From: Apostichopus japonicus
Taxonomy: Eukaryota > Echinodermata > Holothuroidea > Aspidochirotida > Stichopodidae
Assembly: GCF_037975245.1 (NCBI RefSeq)
Contig: NC_092562.1
Span: 7,107,501 to 7,171,500, forward strand
Direction of reading: 5' to 3'
Length of the DNA stretch: 64,000 nt
The translations under genes and the position numbers were made by a program. Shown here piece by piece: positions 27,868 to 42,400 of this stretch (positions within the stretch are counted from its first letter, which is position 1; every line of letters begins with the position of its first letter). The notes beneath the pieces were generated by a model. It was not told the origin of the DNA, searched no databases, and saw only the letters and a program-made list of their open reading frames with translations.

Positions 27868-28740
27868 GTGCGGTACCGATAAATCGAAAGTGCGTTACCG
27901 CTCAATCGAAAGTGCGGTACCGAACATTCGAATGTGCAGTACCGATCAATCTAATGTGCGGTACCGATAAATCGAATGTGCGGTAACGATCATTCGAATG
28001 TTCGGTGCCGATCAATCGAATGTGCGGTACCGATAAATCGAATGTGCGGTACCGATAAATCGAATGTGCGGTACCTATAAATTCAATGTGCGGTACCGAT
28101 AAATCGAATGTGCGGTACCGATCGATAGAATGTGCGATATCGATCAATAGAATGTGCGGTACCGAAAAATCGAAGGTGCGGTACCGATAAATCGAATGTG
28201 CGGTACTTATAAATCGAATGTGCGGTACCGATCATTCGAATGTGCGGTACCGATAAATCGAATGTGCGGTAAATATAAATCGAATGTGCGGTACCGATCA
28301 TTCGAATGTGCGGTAACGATCATTCGAATGTTCGGTATCGATCAATCGAATGTGCGGTACCGATTAATCGAAAGTGCGGTACCGAACAATCGAAAGTGCG
28401 GTACCGATAAATCGAAAGTGCGGTACCGATCATTCGAATGTGCGGTACTTATCAATCGAATGTGCGGTACCGATCAATAGAATGTGCGGTACCGATCATT
28501 CGAATGTGCGGTACCGATCAATCGAATATGCGCTACCGATCAATCGAATGTGCGGTATCGATCATTCCAATGTGCGGTACCGATAAATCGAATGTGCGGT
28601 ACCGATCAATCGAATGTGCGGTACCGATAAATCGAATGTGCGGTACCGATAAATCGAATGTGCGGTACCGATCATTCGAATGTAGGGTACAGATCAATCG
28701 ATTGTGCGGTACCGAACAATCGAATGTGCTGTACCGATAA
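25982..28740. repeat. Large duplicated segment, copy 1 (partner 35,103-38,125)
   Basis: The order of blocks matches 35,103 onward at offset 9,121 bp up to about 26,893. It then matches at offset 9,385 from about 27,118 to 28,740. The 264-bp change equals 12 monomers inserted in the partner near 36,014-36,300. The segment includes the truncated monomer at 26,028 and the GTTGGGTACCG variant. Confidence 0.8.
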
Positions 28741-30654
28741 ATCGAAAGTGCGGTACCGATCATTCGAATGTGCGGTACCTATCAATCTAATGTGCGGTAC
28801 CGATAAATAGAATGTGCGGTACCGAACAATCGAATGTGCGGTACCGATAAATCGAAAGTGCGGTACCGATCATTCGAATGTGCGGTACCTATCAATCTAA
28901 TGTGCGGTACCGATAAATCGAATGTGCGGTACCGATCATTCGAATGTGCGGTACCGATCAATCTAATGTGCGGTACCGATAAATAGAATGTACGGTACCG
29001 AACAATCGAATGTGCGGTACCGATCAATCGAATGTGAGGTACCGAACAATCGAATGTTCGGTGCCGATCAATCGAAATTGCGGTACCGATCAATCGATTG
29101 TGGGGTACCGATAAATTGAATGTGCGGTACCGAACAATCGAATGTGCGGTAACGATGAATCGAAAGTGCGGTACCGATCAATGGAATGTGCGGGACCGAT
29201 CATTCGAATGTGCGGTACCGATCAATTGAATGTGCGGTACCGATAAATCGAATGTGCGGTACCGATCATTCGAATGTGCGGTACCGATAAATCGAATGTG
29301 CGGTACCGATCATTCGAATGTGCGGTACCGCTCAATCGAAAGTGCGGTACCGAACATTCGAATGTGCGGTACCGATAAATCGAAAGTGCGTTACCGCTCA
29401 ATCGAAAGTGCGGTACCGAACATTCGAATGTGCAGTACCGATCAATCTAATGTGCGGTACCGATAAATCGAATGTGCGGTAACGATCATTCGAATGTTCG
29501 GTGCCGATCAATCGAATGTGCGGTACCGATAAATCCAATGTGCGGTACCGATAAATCGAATGTGCGGTACCTATAAATTCAATGTGCGGTACCGATAAAT
29601 CGAATGTGCGGTACCGATCATTCGAATGTGCAGTATCGATCAATCGAATGTGCGGTACCGATCAATCGAATGTGCGGTACCGATAAATCGAATGTTCGGT
29701 ACCGAATATTCGAATGTGCGGTACCGATCAATCGAATGTTCGGTACCGATCGATCGAATGTGCGATATCGATCAATAGAATGTGCGGTACCGAAAAATCG
29801 AAGGTGCGGTACCGATAAATCGAATGTGCGGTACTTATAAATCGAATGTGCGGTACCGATCATTCGAATGTGCGGTACCGATAAATCGAATGTGCGGTAC
29901 CTATAAATCGAATGTGCGGTACCGATCATTCGAATGTGCGGTACCGATAAATCGAATGTGCGGTACCTGTAAATCGAATGTGCGGTACCGATCATTCGAA
30001 TGTGCGGTAACGATCATTCGAATGTTCGGTATCGATCAATCGAATGTGCGGTACCGAACAATCGAATGTGCGGTAGTGATCAATCGAAAGTGCGGTACCG
30101 ATAAATCGAATGTGCGGTACCGATCAGTCGAATGTGCGATACCGATCATTTGAATGTTCGGTATCGGTCAATCGAATGTGCGGTACCTATCAATCGAATG
30201 TGCGGTACCGATCAATCGAATGTCCGGTAGAGATAAATGGAATGTGCGGTACCGAAAAATCGAAGGCGCGGTACCGATAAATCGAATGTGCGGTACCGAT
30301 CATTCGAATGTGCTGTACCGATCAATCGAATGTGCGGTACCGATCAATTCAATGTGCGGTACCGATAAATCGAATGTGCGGTACCGATCATTCGAATGTG
30401 CTGTACCGATCAATCGAATGTGCGGTACCGATCAATTCAATGTGCGGTACCGATCAATCGAATGTGCGGTACCGATCATTCGAATGTGCGGTACCGATCA
30501 ATTGAATGTGCGGTACCGATAAATCGAATGTGCGGTACCGATCAATCGATTGTGCGGTACCGATAAAACGCAAGTGCGGTACCGATAAATGGAATGTGCG
30601 GTACCGATAAATCGAATGTGCGGTATCGATTAATCGATTGTGCGGTACAGATAA

Positions 30655-30918
30655 ATGGAATGTGCGGTACCGATAAATGGAATGTACGGTACCGCTCAAT
30701 CGAATGTGCGGTACCAAACAATCGAATGTGCGGTACCGATAAATCGAATGTGCGGTACCGATAATTCGAATGTGCGGTACCGCTCAATCGAAAGTGCGGT
30801 ACCGAACATTCGAATGTGGGGTACCGATAAATCGAAAGTGCGTTACCGCTCAATCGAAAGTGCGGTACCGAACATTCGAATGTGCGGTACCGATCAATCT
30901 AATGTGCGGTACCGATAA
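30655..30918. repeat. Recurrent marker block at about 9-kb spacing
   Basis: This block, with ATAAATGGAATGTACGG, CCGCTCAATCG, CCAAACAATCG and CGAAAGTGCGTTACCG, also lies at 21,057-21,320 and 39,356-39,619. Offsets are 9,598 and 8,701 bp. Related copies lie near 34,150 and 42,550. It shows a loose third-level period in domain B. Confidence 0.75.
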
Positions 30919-32595
30919 ATAGAATGTGCGGTAACGATCATTCGAATGTGCGGTACCGATCAATCGAATGTGCGGTACCGAACAATCGAATGTGCGGTAC
31001 TGATAAATCGAATGTGCGGTGCCGTTCTATCGATTGTGCGGTACCGATCAATCTAATGTGCTGTACCGATCAATCGAATGTCTGGTAGAGATAAATCGAA
31101 TGTGCGGTACCGATCAATCGAATGTGCGGTAGTGATCAATCGAATGTGCGGTACCGATCAATCTAATGTGCGGTACCGATAAATCGAATGTGCGGTAACG
31201 ATCATTCGAATGTTCGGTGCCGATCAATCGAATGTGCGGTACCGAAACATCGAATGTGCGGTACCGATAAATCGAATGTGCGGTACCGATCATTCGAATG
31301 TGCGGTAACGATCATTCGAATGTTCGGTGCCGATCAATCGAATGTGCGGTACCGAAACTTCGAATGTGCGGTACCGATAAATCGAATGTGCGGTACCGAT
31401 CATTCGAATGTGCGGTACCGATCATTCGAATGTGCGGTACCGATAAATCGAATGTGCGATACCGATCAATCGAAAGTGCGGTACCGATAAATCGAATGTG
31501 CGGTACCGATCATTCGAATGAGCGATACCGATCATTTGAATGTTCGGTATCGGTCAATCGAATGTGCGGTACCTATCAATCGAATGTGCGGTACCGATCA
31601 ATCGAATGTCCGGTAGAGATAAATGGAATGTGCGGTACCGATCAATCGAATGTGCGGTAGTGATCAATCGAATGTGCGGTACCGATCAATCTAATGTGCG
31701 GTACCGATAAATCGAATGTGCGGTACCGATCATTCGAATGTGCGGTACCGCTCAATCGAAAGTGCGGTACCGAACATTCGAATGTGCGGTACCGATAAAT
31801 CGAAAGTGCGTTACCGCTCAATCGAAAGTGCGGTACCGAACATTCGAATGTGCAGTACCGATCAATCTAATGTGCGGTACCGATAAATCGAATGTGCGGT
31901 AACGATCATTCGAATGTTCGGTGCCGATCAATCGAATGTGCGGTACCGATAAATCCAATGTGCGGTACCGATAAATCGAATGTGCGGTACCTATAAATTC
32001 AATGTGCGGTACCGATAAATCGAATGTGCGATACCGATCATTCGAATGTGCAGTATCGATCAATCGAATGTGCGGTACCGATCAATCGAATGTGCGGTAC
32101 CGATAAATCGAATGTTCGGTACCGAATATTCGAATGTGCGGTACCGATCAATCGAATGTTCGGTACCGATCGATCGAATGTGCGATATCGATCAATAGAA
32201 TGTGCGGTACCGAAAAATCTAAGGTGCGGTACCGATAAATCGAATGTGCGGTACTTATAAATCAAATGTGCGGTACCGATCATTCGAATGTGCGGTACCG
32301 ATAAATCGAATGTGCGGTACCTATAAATCGAATGTGCGGTACCGATCATTCGAATGTGCGGTACCGATAAATCGAATGTGCGGTACCTGTAAATCGAATG
32401 TGCGGTACCGATCATTCGAATGTGCGGTAACGATCATTCGAATGTTCGGTATCGATCAATCGAATGTGCGGTACCGATCAATCGAAAGTGCGGTACCGAA
32501 CAATCGAATGTGCGGTAGTGATCAATCGAAAGTGCGGTACCGATAAATCGAATGTGCGGTACCGATCATTCGAATGTGCGATACCGATCATTTGA

Positions 32596-34438
32596 ATGTT
32601 CGGTATCGGTCAATCGAATGTGCGGTACCTATCAATCGAATGTGCGGTACCGATCAATCGAATGTCCGGTAGAGATAAATGGAATGTGCGGTACCGAAAA
32701 ATCGAATGCGCGGTACCGATAAATCGAATGTGCGGTACTTATAAATCGAATGTGCGGTACCGATCATTCGAATGTGCGGTACCGCTAAATCCAATGTGCG
32801 GTACCTATAAATCGAATGTGCGGTACCGATCATTCGAATGTGCGGTACCGATAAATCGAATGTGCGGTAAATATAAATCGAATGTGCGGTACCGATCATT
32901 CGAATGTGCGGTAACGATCATTCGAATGTTCGGTATCGATCAATCGAATGTGCGGTACCGATCAATCGAAAGTGCGGTACCGAACAATCGAATGTGCGGT
33001 AGTGATCAATCGAAAGTGCGGTACCGAACAATCGAATGTGCGGTACCGATAAATCGAAAGTGCGGTACCGATCATTCGAATGTGCGGTACTTATCAATCG
33101 AATGTGCGGTACCGATCAATAGAATGTGCGGTACCGATCATTCGAATGTGCGGTACCGATCAATCGAATGTGCGGTACCGATCAATCGAATGTGCGGTAT
33201 CGATCATTCCAATGTGCGGTACCGATAAATCGCATGTGCGGTACCGATCAATCGAATGTGCGGTACCGAAAATCGAACGTGCGGTACCGATCAATCGAAT
33301 GTGCGGTACCGATCATTCGAATGTGCGGTACCGATCAATCGATTGTGCGGTACCGATAAATCGAATGTGCGGTACCGATCATTCGAATGTAGGGTACCGA
33401 TCAATCGATTTTGCGGTACCGAACAATCGAATGTGCGGTACCGATAAATCGAAAGTGCGGTACCGATCATTCGAATGTGCGGTACCTATCAATCTAATGT
33501 GCGGTACCGATAAATAGAATGTGCGGTACCGAACAATCGAATGTGCGGTACCGATAAATCGAAAGTGCGGTACCGATCATTCGAATGTACGGTACCGAAC
33601 AATCGAATGTGCGGTACCGATCAATCGAATGTGAGGTACCGAACAATCTAATGTTCGGTGCCGATCAATCGAAATTGCGGTACCGATCAATCGATTGTGG
33701 GGTACCGATAAATTGAATGTGCGGTACCGAACAATCGAATGTGCGGTAACGATGAATCGAAAGTGCGGTACCGATCAATGGAATGTGCGGGACCGATCAT
33801 TCGAATGTGCGGTACCGATCAATTGAATGTGCGGTACCGATAAATCGAATGTGCGGTACCGATCATTCGAATGTGCTGTACCGATCAATCGAATGTGCGG
33901 TACCGATCAATTCAATGTGCGGTACCGATCAATCGAATGTGCGGTACCGATCATTCGAATGTGCGGTACCGATCAATTGAATGTGCGGTACCGATAAATC
34001 GAATGTGCGGTACCGATAAATCGATTGTGCGGTACCGATAAAACGCAAGTGCGGTACCGATAAATGGAATGTGCGGTACCGATAAATCGAATGTGCGGTA
34101 CCGATTAATCGATTGTGCGGTACAGATAAATGGAATGTGCGGTACCGATAAATGGAATGTACGGTACCGCTCAATCGAATGTGCGGTACCAAACAATCGA
34201 ATGTGCGGTACCGATAAATCGAATGTGCGGTACCGATAATTCGAATGTGCGGTACCGCTAAATCGAAAGTGCGGTACCGAACATTCGAATGTGCGGTACC
34301 TATCAATCTAATGTGCGGTACCGATAAATAGAATGTGCGGTACCGAACAATCGAATGTGCGGTACCGATCAATCTAATGTGCGGTACCGATAAATCGAAT
34401 GTGCGGTAACGATCATTCGAATGTGCGGTACCGATCAA
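32596..34438. repeat. Duplicated segment (partner 40,791-42,854)
   Basis: 32,596 to about 33,230 matches 40,791 to 41,423 at offset 8,195. About 33,780-34,438 matches 42,196-42,854 at offset 8,416. The 221-bp difference is ten monomers plus the base missing at about 33,270 (CCGAAAATCGAACG). Private substitutions in both copies show they are older than the 1,298- and 1,981-bp duplications. Confidence 0.75.
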
Positions 34439-35102
34439 TCGAATGTGCGGTACCGAACAATCGAATGTGCGGTACTGATAAATCGAATGTGCGGTGCCGT
34501 TCTATCGATTGTGCGGTACCGATCAATCTAATGTGCTGTACCGATCAATCGAATGTCTGGTAGAGATAAATCGAATGTGCGGTACCGATCAATCGAATGT
34601 GCGGTAGTGATCAATCGAATGTGCGGTACCGATCAATCTAATGTGCGGTACCGATAAATCGAATGTGCGGTAACGATCATTCGAATGTTCGGTGCCGATC
34701 AATCGAATGTGCGGTACCGATCATTCGAATGTTCGGTACCAAATATTCGAATGTGCGGTACCGATCAATCGAATGTTCGGTACCGATCAATCGAATGTGC
34801 GATATCGATCAATAGAATGTGCGGTACCGAAAAATCGAAGGTTCGGTACCGATCAATCGAATGTGCGGTACCTATAAATCGAATGTGCGGTACCGATCAT
34901 TCGAATGTGCGGTACCGATAAATCGAATGTGCGGTAAATATAAATCGAATGTGCGGTACCGATCATTCGAATGTGCGGTAACGGTCATTCGAATGTTCGG
35001 TATCGATCAATCGAATGTGCGGTACCGATCAATCGAAAGTGCGGTACCGAACAATCGAATGTGCGGTAGTGATCAATCGAAAGTGCGGTACCGATAAATC
35101 GA

Positions 35103-38100
35103 ATGTGCGGTACCGATCATTCGAATGAGCGATACCGATCATTTGAATGTTCGGTATCGAATGTGCGGTACCTATCAATCGAATGTGCGGTACCGATCAA
35201 TCGAATGTCCGGTAGAGATAAATGGAATGTGCGGTACCGATCAATCGAATGTGCGGTAGTGATCAATCGAATGTGCGGTACCGATCAATCTAATGTGCGG
35301 TACCGATAAATCGAATGTGCGGTACCGATCATTCGAATGTGCGGTACCGCTCAATCGAAAGTGCGGTACCGAACATTCGAATGTGCGGTACCGATAAATC
35401 GAAAGTGCGTTACCGCTCAATCGAAAGTGCGGTACCGAACATTCGAATGTGCAGTACCGATCAATCGAATGTGCGGTACCGATAAATCGAATGTGCGGTA
35501 ACGATCATTCGAATGTTCGGTGCCGATCAATCGAATGTGCGGTACCGATAAATCCAATGTGCGGTACCGATAAATCGAATGTGCGGTACCTATAAATTCA
35601 ATGTGCGGTACCGATAAATCGAATGTGCGGTACCGATCATTCGAATGTGCAGTATCGATCAATCGAATGTGCGGTACCGATCAATCGAATGTGCGGTACC
35701 GATAAATCGAATGTTCCGTACCGAATATTCGAATGTGCGGTACCGATCAATCGAATGTTCGGTACCGATCGATCGAATGTGCGATATCGATCAATAGAAT
35801 GTGCGGTACCGAAAAATCGAAGGTGCGGTACCGATAAATCGAATGTGCGGTACTTATAAATCGAATGTGCGGTACCGATCATTCGAATGTGCGGTACCGA
35901 TAAATCGAATGTGCGGTACCTATAAATCGAATGTGCGGTACCGATCATTCGAATGTGCGGTACCGATAAATCGAATGTGCGGTACCTGTAAATCGAATGT
36001 GCGGTACCGATCATTCGAATGTGCGGTAACGATCAATCGAAAGTGCGGTACCGAACAATCGAATGTGCGGTAGTGATCAATCGAAAGTGCGGTACCGATA
36101 AATCGAATGTGCGGTACCGATCATTCGAATGTGCGATACCGATCATTTGAATGTTCGGTATCGGTCAATCGAATGTGCGGTACCTATCAATCGAATGTGC
36201 GGTACCGATCATTCGAATGTGCGGTACCGATCAATTGAATGTGCGGTACCGATAAATCGAATGTGCGGTACCGATAAATCGATTGTGCGGTACCGATAAA
36301 ACGCAAGTGCGGTACCGATAAATGGAATGTGCGGTACCGATAAATCGAATGTGCGGTACCGATTAATCGATTGTGCGATACCGATCAATAGAATGTGCGG
36401 TACCGATAAATCGAATGTGCGGTACCGATAAATCCAATGTGCGGTACCGATAAATCGAATGTGCGGTACCGATAAATCCAATGTGCGGTACCGATAAATC
36501 GAATGTGCGGTACCGATCATTCGAATGTGCAGTATCGATCAATCGAATGTGCGGTACCGATCAATCGAATGTGCGGTACCGATAAGTCGAATGTTCTTTA
36601 CCGAATATTCGAATGTGCGGTACCGATCAATCGAATGTTCGGTACCGATCAATCGAATGTGCGATATCGATCAATAGAATGTGCGGTACCGAAAAATCGA
36701 AGGTTGGGTACCGATCAATCGAATGTGCGGTACCTATAAATCGAATGTGCGGTACCGATCATTCGAATGTGCGGTACCGATAAATCGAATGTGCGGTAAA
36801 TATAAATCGAATGTGCGGTACCGATCATTCGAATGTGCGGTAACGATCATTCGAATGTTCGGTATCGATCAATCGAATGTGCGGTACCGATCAATCGAAA
36901 GTGCGGTACCGAACAATCGAATGTGCGGTAGTGATCAATCGAAAGTGCGGTACCGATAAATCGAATGTGCGGTACCGATCATTCGAATGAGCGATACCGA
37001 TCATTTGAATGTTCGGTATCGGTCAATCGAATGTGCGGTACCTATCAATCGAATGTGCGGTACCGATCAATCGAATGTCCGGTAGAGATAAATGGAATGT
37101 GCGGTACCGATCAATCGAATGTGCGGTAGTGATCAATCGAATGTGCGGTACCGATCAATCTAATGTGCGGTACCGATAAATCGAATGTGCGGTACCGATC
37201 ATTAGAATGTGCGGTACCGCTCAATCGAAAGTGCGGTACCGAACATTCGAATGTGCGGTACCGATAAATCGAAAGTGCGTTACCGCTCAATCGAAAGTGC
37301 GGTACCGAACATTCGAATGTGCAGTACCGATCAATCTAATGTGCGGTACCGATAAATCGAATGTGCGGTAACGATCATTCGAATGTTCGGTGCCGATCAA
37401 TCGAATGTGCGGTACCGATAAATCGAATGTGCGGTACCGATAAATCAAATGTGCGGTACCTATAAATTCAATGTGCGGTACCGATAAATCGAATGTGCGG
37501 TACCGATCGATCGAATGTGCGATATCGATCAATAGAATGTGCGGTACCGAAAAATCGAAGGTGCGGTACCGATAAATCGAATGTGCGGTACTTATAAATC
37601 GAATGTGCGGTACCGATCATTCGAATGTGCGGTACCGATAAATCGAATGTGCGGTAAATATAAATCGAATGTGCGGTACCGATCATTCGAATGTGCGGTA
37701 ACGATCATTCGAATGTTCGGTATCGATCAATCGAATGTGCGGTACCGATTAATCGAAAGTGCGGTACCGAACAATCGAAAGTGCGGTACCGATAAATCGA
37801 AAGTGCGGTACCGATCATTCGAATGTGCGGTACTTATCAATCGAATGTGCGGTACCGATCAATAGAATGTGCGGTACCGATCATTCGAATGTGCGGTACC
37901 GATCAATCGAATGTGCGGTACCGATCAATCGAATGTGCGGTATCGATCATTCCAATGTGCGGTACCGATAAATCGAATGTGCGGTACCGATCAATCGAAT
38001 GTGCGGTACCGATAAATCGAATGTGCGGTACCGATAAATCGAATGTGCGGTACCTATCATTCGAATGTAGGGTATCGATCAATCGATTGTGCGGTACCGA

Positions 38101-38125
38101 ACAATCGAATGTGCGGTACCGATAA
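35103..38125. repeat. Large duplicated segment, copy 2 (partner 25,982-28,740)
   Basis: See the partner segment. This copy carries the third 14-bp truncated monomer (35,149-35,162), a GTTCTTTACCG substitution near 36,593, and an extra run of 12 monomers around 36,014-36,300. It keeps the CTTATCAATCG and GTAAATATAAATCG marker monomers in the same order. Confidence 0.8.
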
Positions 38126-38924
38126 ATCGAAAGTGCGGTACCGATCATTCGAATGTGCGATACCTATCAATCTAATGTGCGGTACCGATAAATAGAATGT
38201 GCGGTACCGAACAATCGAATGTGCGGTACCGATAAATCGAAAGTGCGGTACCGATCATTCGAATGTGCGGTACCTATCAATCTAATGTGCGGTACCGATA
38301 AATCGAATGTGCGGTACCGATCATTCGAATGTGCGGTACCGATCAATCTAATGTGCGGTACCGATAAATAGAATGTGCGGTACCGATCATTCGAATGTGC
38401 GGTACCGATCAATCGAATGTGCGGTACCGATCAATCGAATGTGCGGTACCGATCATTCGAATGTGCGGTACCGATCATTCGAATGTACGGTACCGAACAA
38501 TCGAATGTGCGGTACCGATCAATCGAATGTGAGGTACCGAACAATCGAATGTTCGGTGCCGATCAATCGAAATTGCGGTACCGATCAATCGATTGTGGGG
38601 TACCGATAAATTGAATGTGCGGTACCGAACAATCGAATGTGCGGTAACGATGAATCGAAAGTGCGGTACCGATCAATGGAATGTGCGGGACCGATCATTC
38701 GAATGTGCGGTACCGATCAATTGAATGTGCGGTACCGATCAATCGAATGTGCGGTACCGATCATTCGAATATGCTGTACCGATCAATCGAATGTGCGGTA
38801 CCGATCAATTCAATGTGCGGTACCGATAAATCGAATGTGCGGTACCGATCATTCGAATGTGCTGTACCGATCAATCGAATGTGCGGTACCGATCAATTCA
38901 ATGTGCGGTACCGATCAATCGAAT

Positions 38925-39406
38925 GTGCGGTACCGATCATTCGAATGTGCGGTACCGATCAATTGAATGTGCGGTACCGATAAATCGAATGTGCGGTACC
39001 GATAAATCGATTGTGCGGTACCGATAAAACGCAAGTGCGGTACCGATAAATGGAATGTGCGGTACCGATAAATCGAATGTGCGGTATCGATTAATCGATT
39101 GGCGGTACAGATAAATGGAATGTGCGGTACCGATAAATGGAATGTACGGTACCGCTCAATCGAATGTGCGGTACCAATCATTCGAATGTGCGGTACCGAT
39201 CAATTGAATGTGCGGTACCGATAAATCGAATGTGCGGTACCGATAAATCGATTGTGCGGTACCGATAAAACGCAAGTGCGGTACCGATAAATGGAATGTG
39301 CGGTACCGATAAATCGAATGTGCGGTATCGATTAATCGATTGGCGGTACAGATAAATGGAATGTGCGGTACCGATAAATGGAATGTACGGTACCGCTCAA
39401 TCGAAT
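38925..39406. repeat. 241-bp tandem duplication
   Basis: 38,925-39,165 and 39,166-39,406 are two copies of an 11-monomer unit that has lost one base (CGATTGGCGG at about 39,100 and again at about 39,341). The shared private deletion shows the unit was duplicated after the base was lost. The joint falls in a monomer reading GTACCAATCATTCG, a possible hybrid of the GTACCAAACAATCG and GTACCGATCATTCG types. Confidence 0.9.
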
Positions 39407-42400
39407 GTGCGGTACCAAACAATCGAATGTGCGGTACCGCTCAATCGAATGTGCGGTACCGATAATTCGAATGTGCGGTACCGCTCAATCGAAAGTGCGG
39501 TACCGAACATTCGAATGTGGGGTACCGATAAATCGAAAGTGCGTTACCGCTCAATCGAAAGTGCGGTACCGAACATTCGAATGTGCGGTACCGATCAATC
39601 TAATGTGCGGTACCGATAAATAGAATGTGCGGTAACGATCATTCGAATGTGCGGTACCGATCAATCGAATGTGCGGTACCGAACAATCGAATGTGCGGTA
39701 CTGATAAATCGAATGTGCGGTGCCGTTCTATCGATTGTGCGGTACCGATCAATCTAATGTGCTGTACCGATCAATCGAATGTCTGGTAGAGATAAATCGA
39801 ATGTGCGGTACCGAAACATCGAATGTGCGGTACCGATAAATCGAATGTGCGGTACCGATCATTCGAATGTGCGGTAACGATCATTCGAATGTTCGGTGCC
39901 GATCAATCGAATGTGCGGTACCGAAACATCGAATGTGCGGTACCGATAAATCGAATGTGCGGTACCGATCATTCGAATGTGCGGTACCGATCATTCGAAT
40001 GTGCGGTACCGATAAATCGAATGTGCGGTACCGAAACATCGAATGTGCGGTACCGATAAATCGAATGTGCGGTACCGATCATTCGAATGTGCGGTACCGA
40101 TCATTCGAATGTGCGGTACCGATAAATCGAATGTGCGATACCGATCAATCGAAAGTGCGGTACCGATAAATCGAATGTGCGGTACCGATCATTCGAATGA
40201 GCGATACCGATCATTTGAATGTTCGGTACCGATCATTCGAATGTGCAGTATCGATCAATCGAATGTGCGGTACCGATCAATCGAATGTGCGGTACCGATA
40301 AATCGAATGTTCGGTACCGAATATTCGAATGTGCGGTACCGATCAATCGAATGTTCGGTACCGATCGATCGAATGTGCGATATCGATCAATAGAATGTGC
40401 GGTACCGAAAAATCGAAGGTGCGGTACCGATAAATCGAATGTGCGGTACTTATAAATCGAATGTGCGGTACCGATCATTCGAATGTGCGGTACCGATAAA
40501 TCGAATGTGCGGTACCTATAAATCGAATGTGCGGTACCGATCATTCGAATGTGCGGTACCGATAAATCGAATGTGCGGTACCTGTAAATCGAATGTGCCG
40601 TACCGATCATTCGAATGTGCGGTAACGATCATTCGAATGTTCGGTATCGATCAATCGAATGTGCGGTACCGATCAATCGAAAGTGCGGTACCGAACAATC
40701 GAATGTGCGGTAGTGATCAATCGAAAGTGCGGTACCGATAAATCGAATGTGCGGTACCGATCATTCGAATGTGCGATACCGATCATTTGAATGTTCGGTA
40801 TCGGTCAATCGAATGTGCGGTACCTATCAATCGAATGTGCGGTACCGATCAATCGAATGTCCGGTAGAGATAAATGGAATGTGCGGTACCGAAAAATCGA
40901 AGGCGCGGTACCGATAAATCGAATGTGCGGTACTTATAAATCGAATGTGCGGTACCGATCATTCGAATGTGCGGTACCGATAAATCGAATGTGCGGTACC
41001 TATAAATCGAATGTGCGGTACCGATCATTCGAATGTGCGGTACCGATAAATCGAATGTGCGGTAAATATAAATCGAATGTGCGGTACCGATCATTCGAAT
41101 GTGCGGTAACGATCATTCGAATGTTCGGTATCGATCAATCGAATGTGCGGTACCGATCAATCGAAAGTGCGGTACCGAACAATCGAATGTGCGGTAGTGA
41201 TCAATCGAAAGTGCGGTACCGAACAATCGAATGTGCGGTACCGATAAATCGAAAGTGCGGTACCGATCATTCGAATGTGCGGTACTTATCAATCGAATGT
41301 GCGGTACCGATCAATAGAATGTGCGGTACCGATCATTCGAATGTGCGGTACCGATCAATCGAATGTGCGGTACCGATCAATCGAATGTGCGGTATCGATC
41401 ATTCCAATGTGCGGTACCGATAAATCGAATGTGCGGTACCGATCAATCGAATGTGCGGTACCGATAAATCGAATGTGCGGAACCGATCAATCGAATGTGC
41501 GGTACCGATCATTCGAATGTGCGGTACCGATCAATCGATTGTGCGGTACCGATAAATCGAATGTGCGGTACCGATCATTCGAATGTAGGGTACCGATCAA
41601 TCGATTTTGCGGTACCGAACAATCGAATGTGCGGTACCGATAAATCGAAAGTGCGGTACCGATCATTCGAATGTGCGGTACCTATCAATCTAATGTGCGG
41701 TACCGATAAATAGAATGTGCGGTACCGAACAATCGAATGTGCGGTACCGATAAATCGAAAGTGCGGTACCGATCATTCGAATGTGCGGTACCTATCAATC
41801 TAATGTGCGGTACCGATAAATCGAATGTGCGGTACCGATCATTCGAATGTGCGGTACCGATCAATCTAATGTGCGGAACCGATAAATAGAATGTGCGGTA
41901 CCGATCATTCGAATGTGCGGTACCGATCAATCGAATGTGCGGTACCGATCAATCGAATATGCGGTACCGATCATTCGAATGTGCGGTACCGATCATTCGA
42001 ATGTACGGTACCGAACAATCGAATGTGCGGTACCGATCAATCGAATGTGAGGTACCGAACAATCTAATGTTCGGTGCCGATCAATCGAAATTGCGGTACC
42101 GATCAATCGATTGTGGGGTACCGATAAATTGAATGTGCGGTACCGAACAATCGAATGTGCGGTAACGATGAATCGAAAGTGCGGTACCGATCAATGGAAT
42201 GTGCGGGACCGATCATTCGAATGTGCGGTACCGATCAATTGAATGTGCGGTACCGATAAATCGAATGTGCGGTACCGATCATTCGAATGTGCTGTACCGA
42301 TCAATCGAATGTGCGGTACCGATCAATTCAATGTGCGGTACCGATCAATCGAATGTGCGGTACCGATCATTCGAATGTGCGGTACCGATCAATTGAATGT

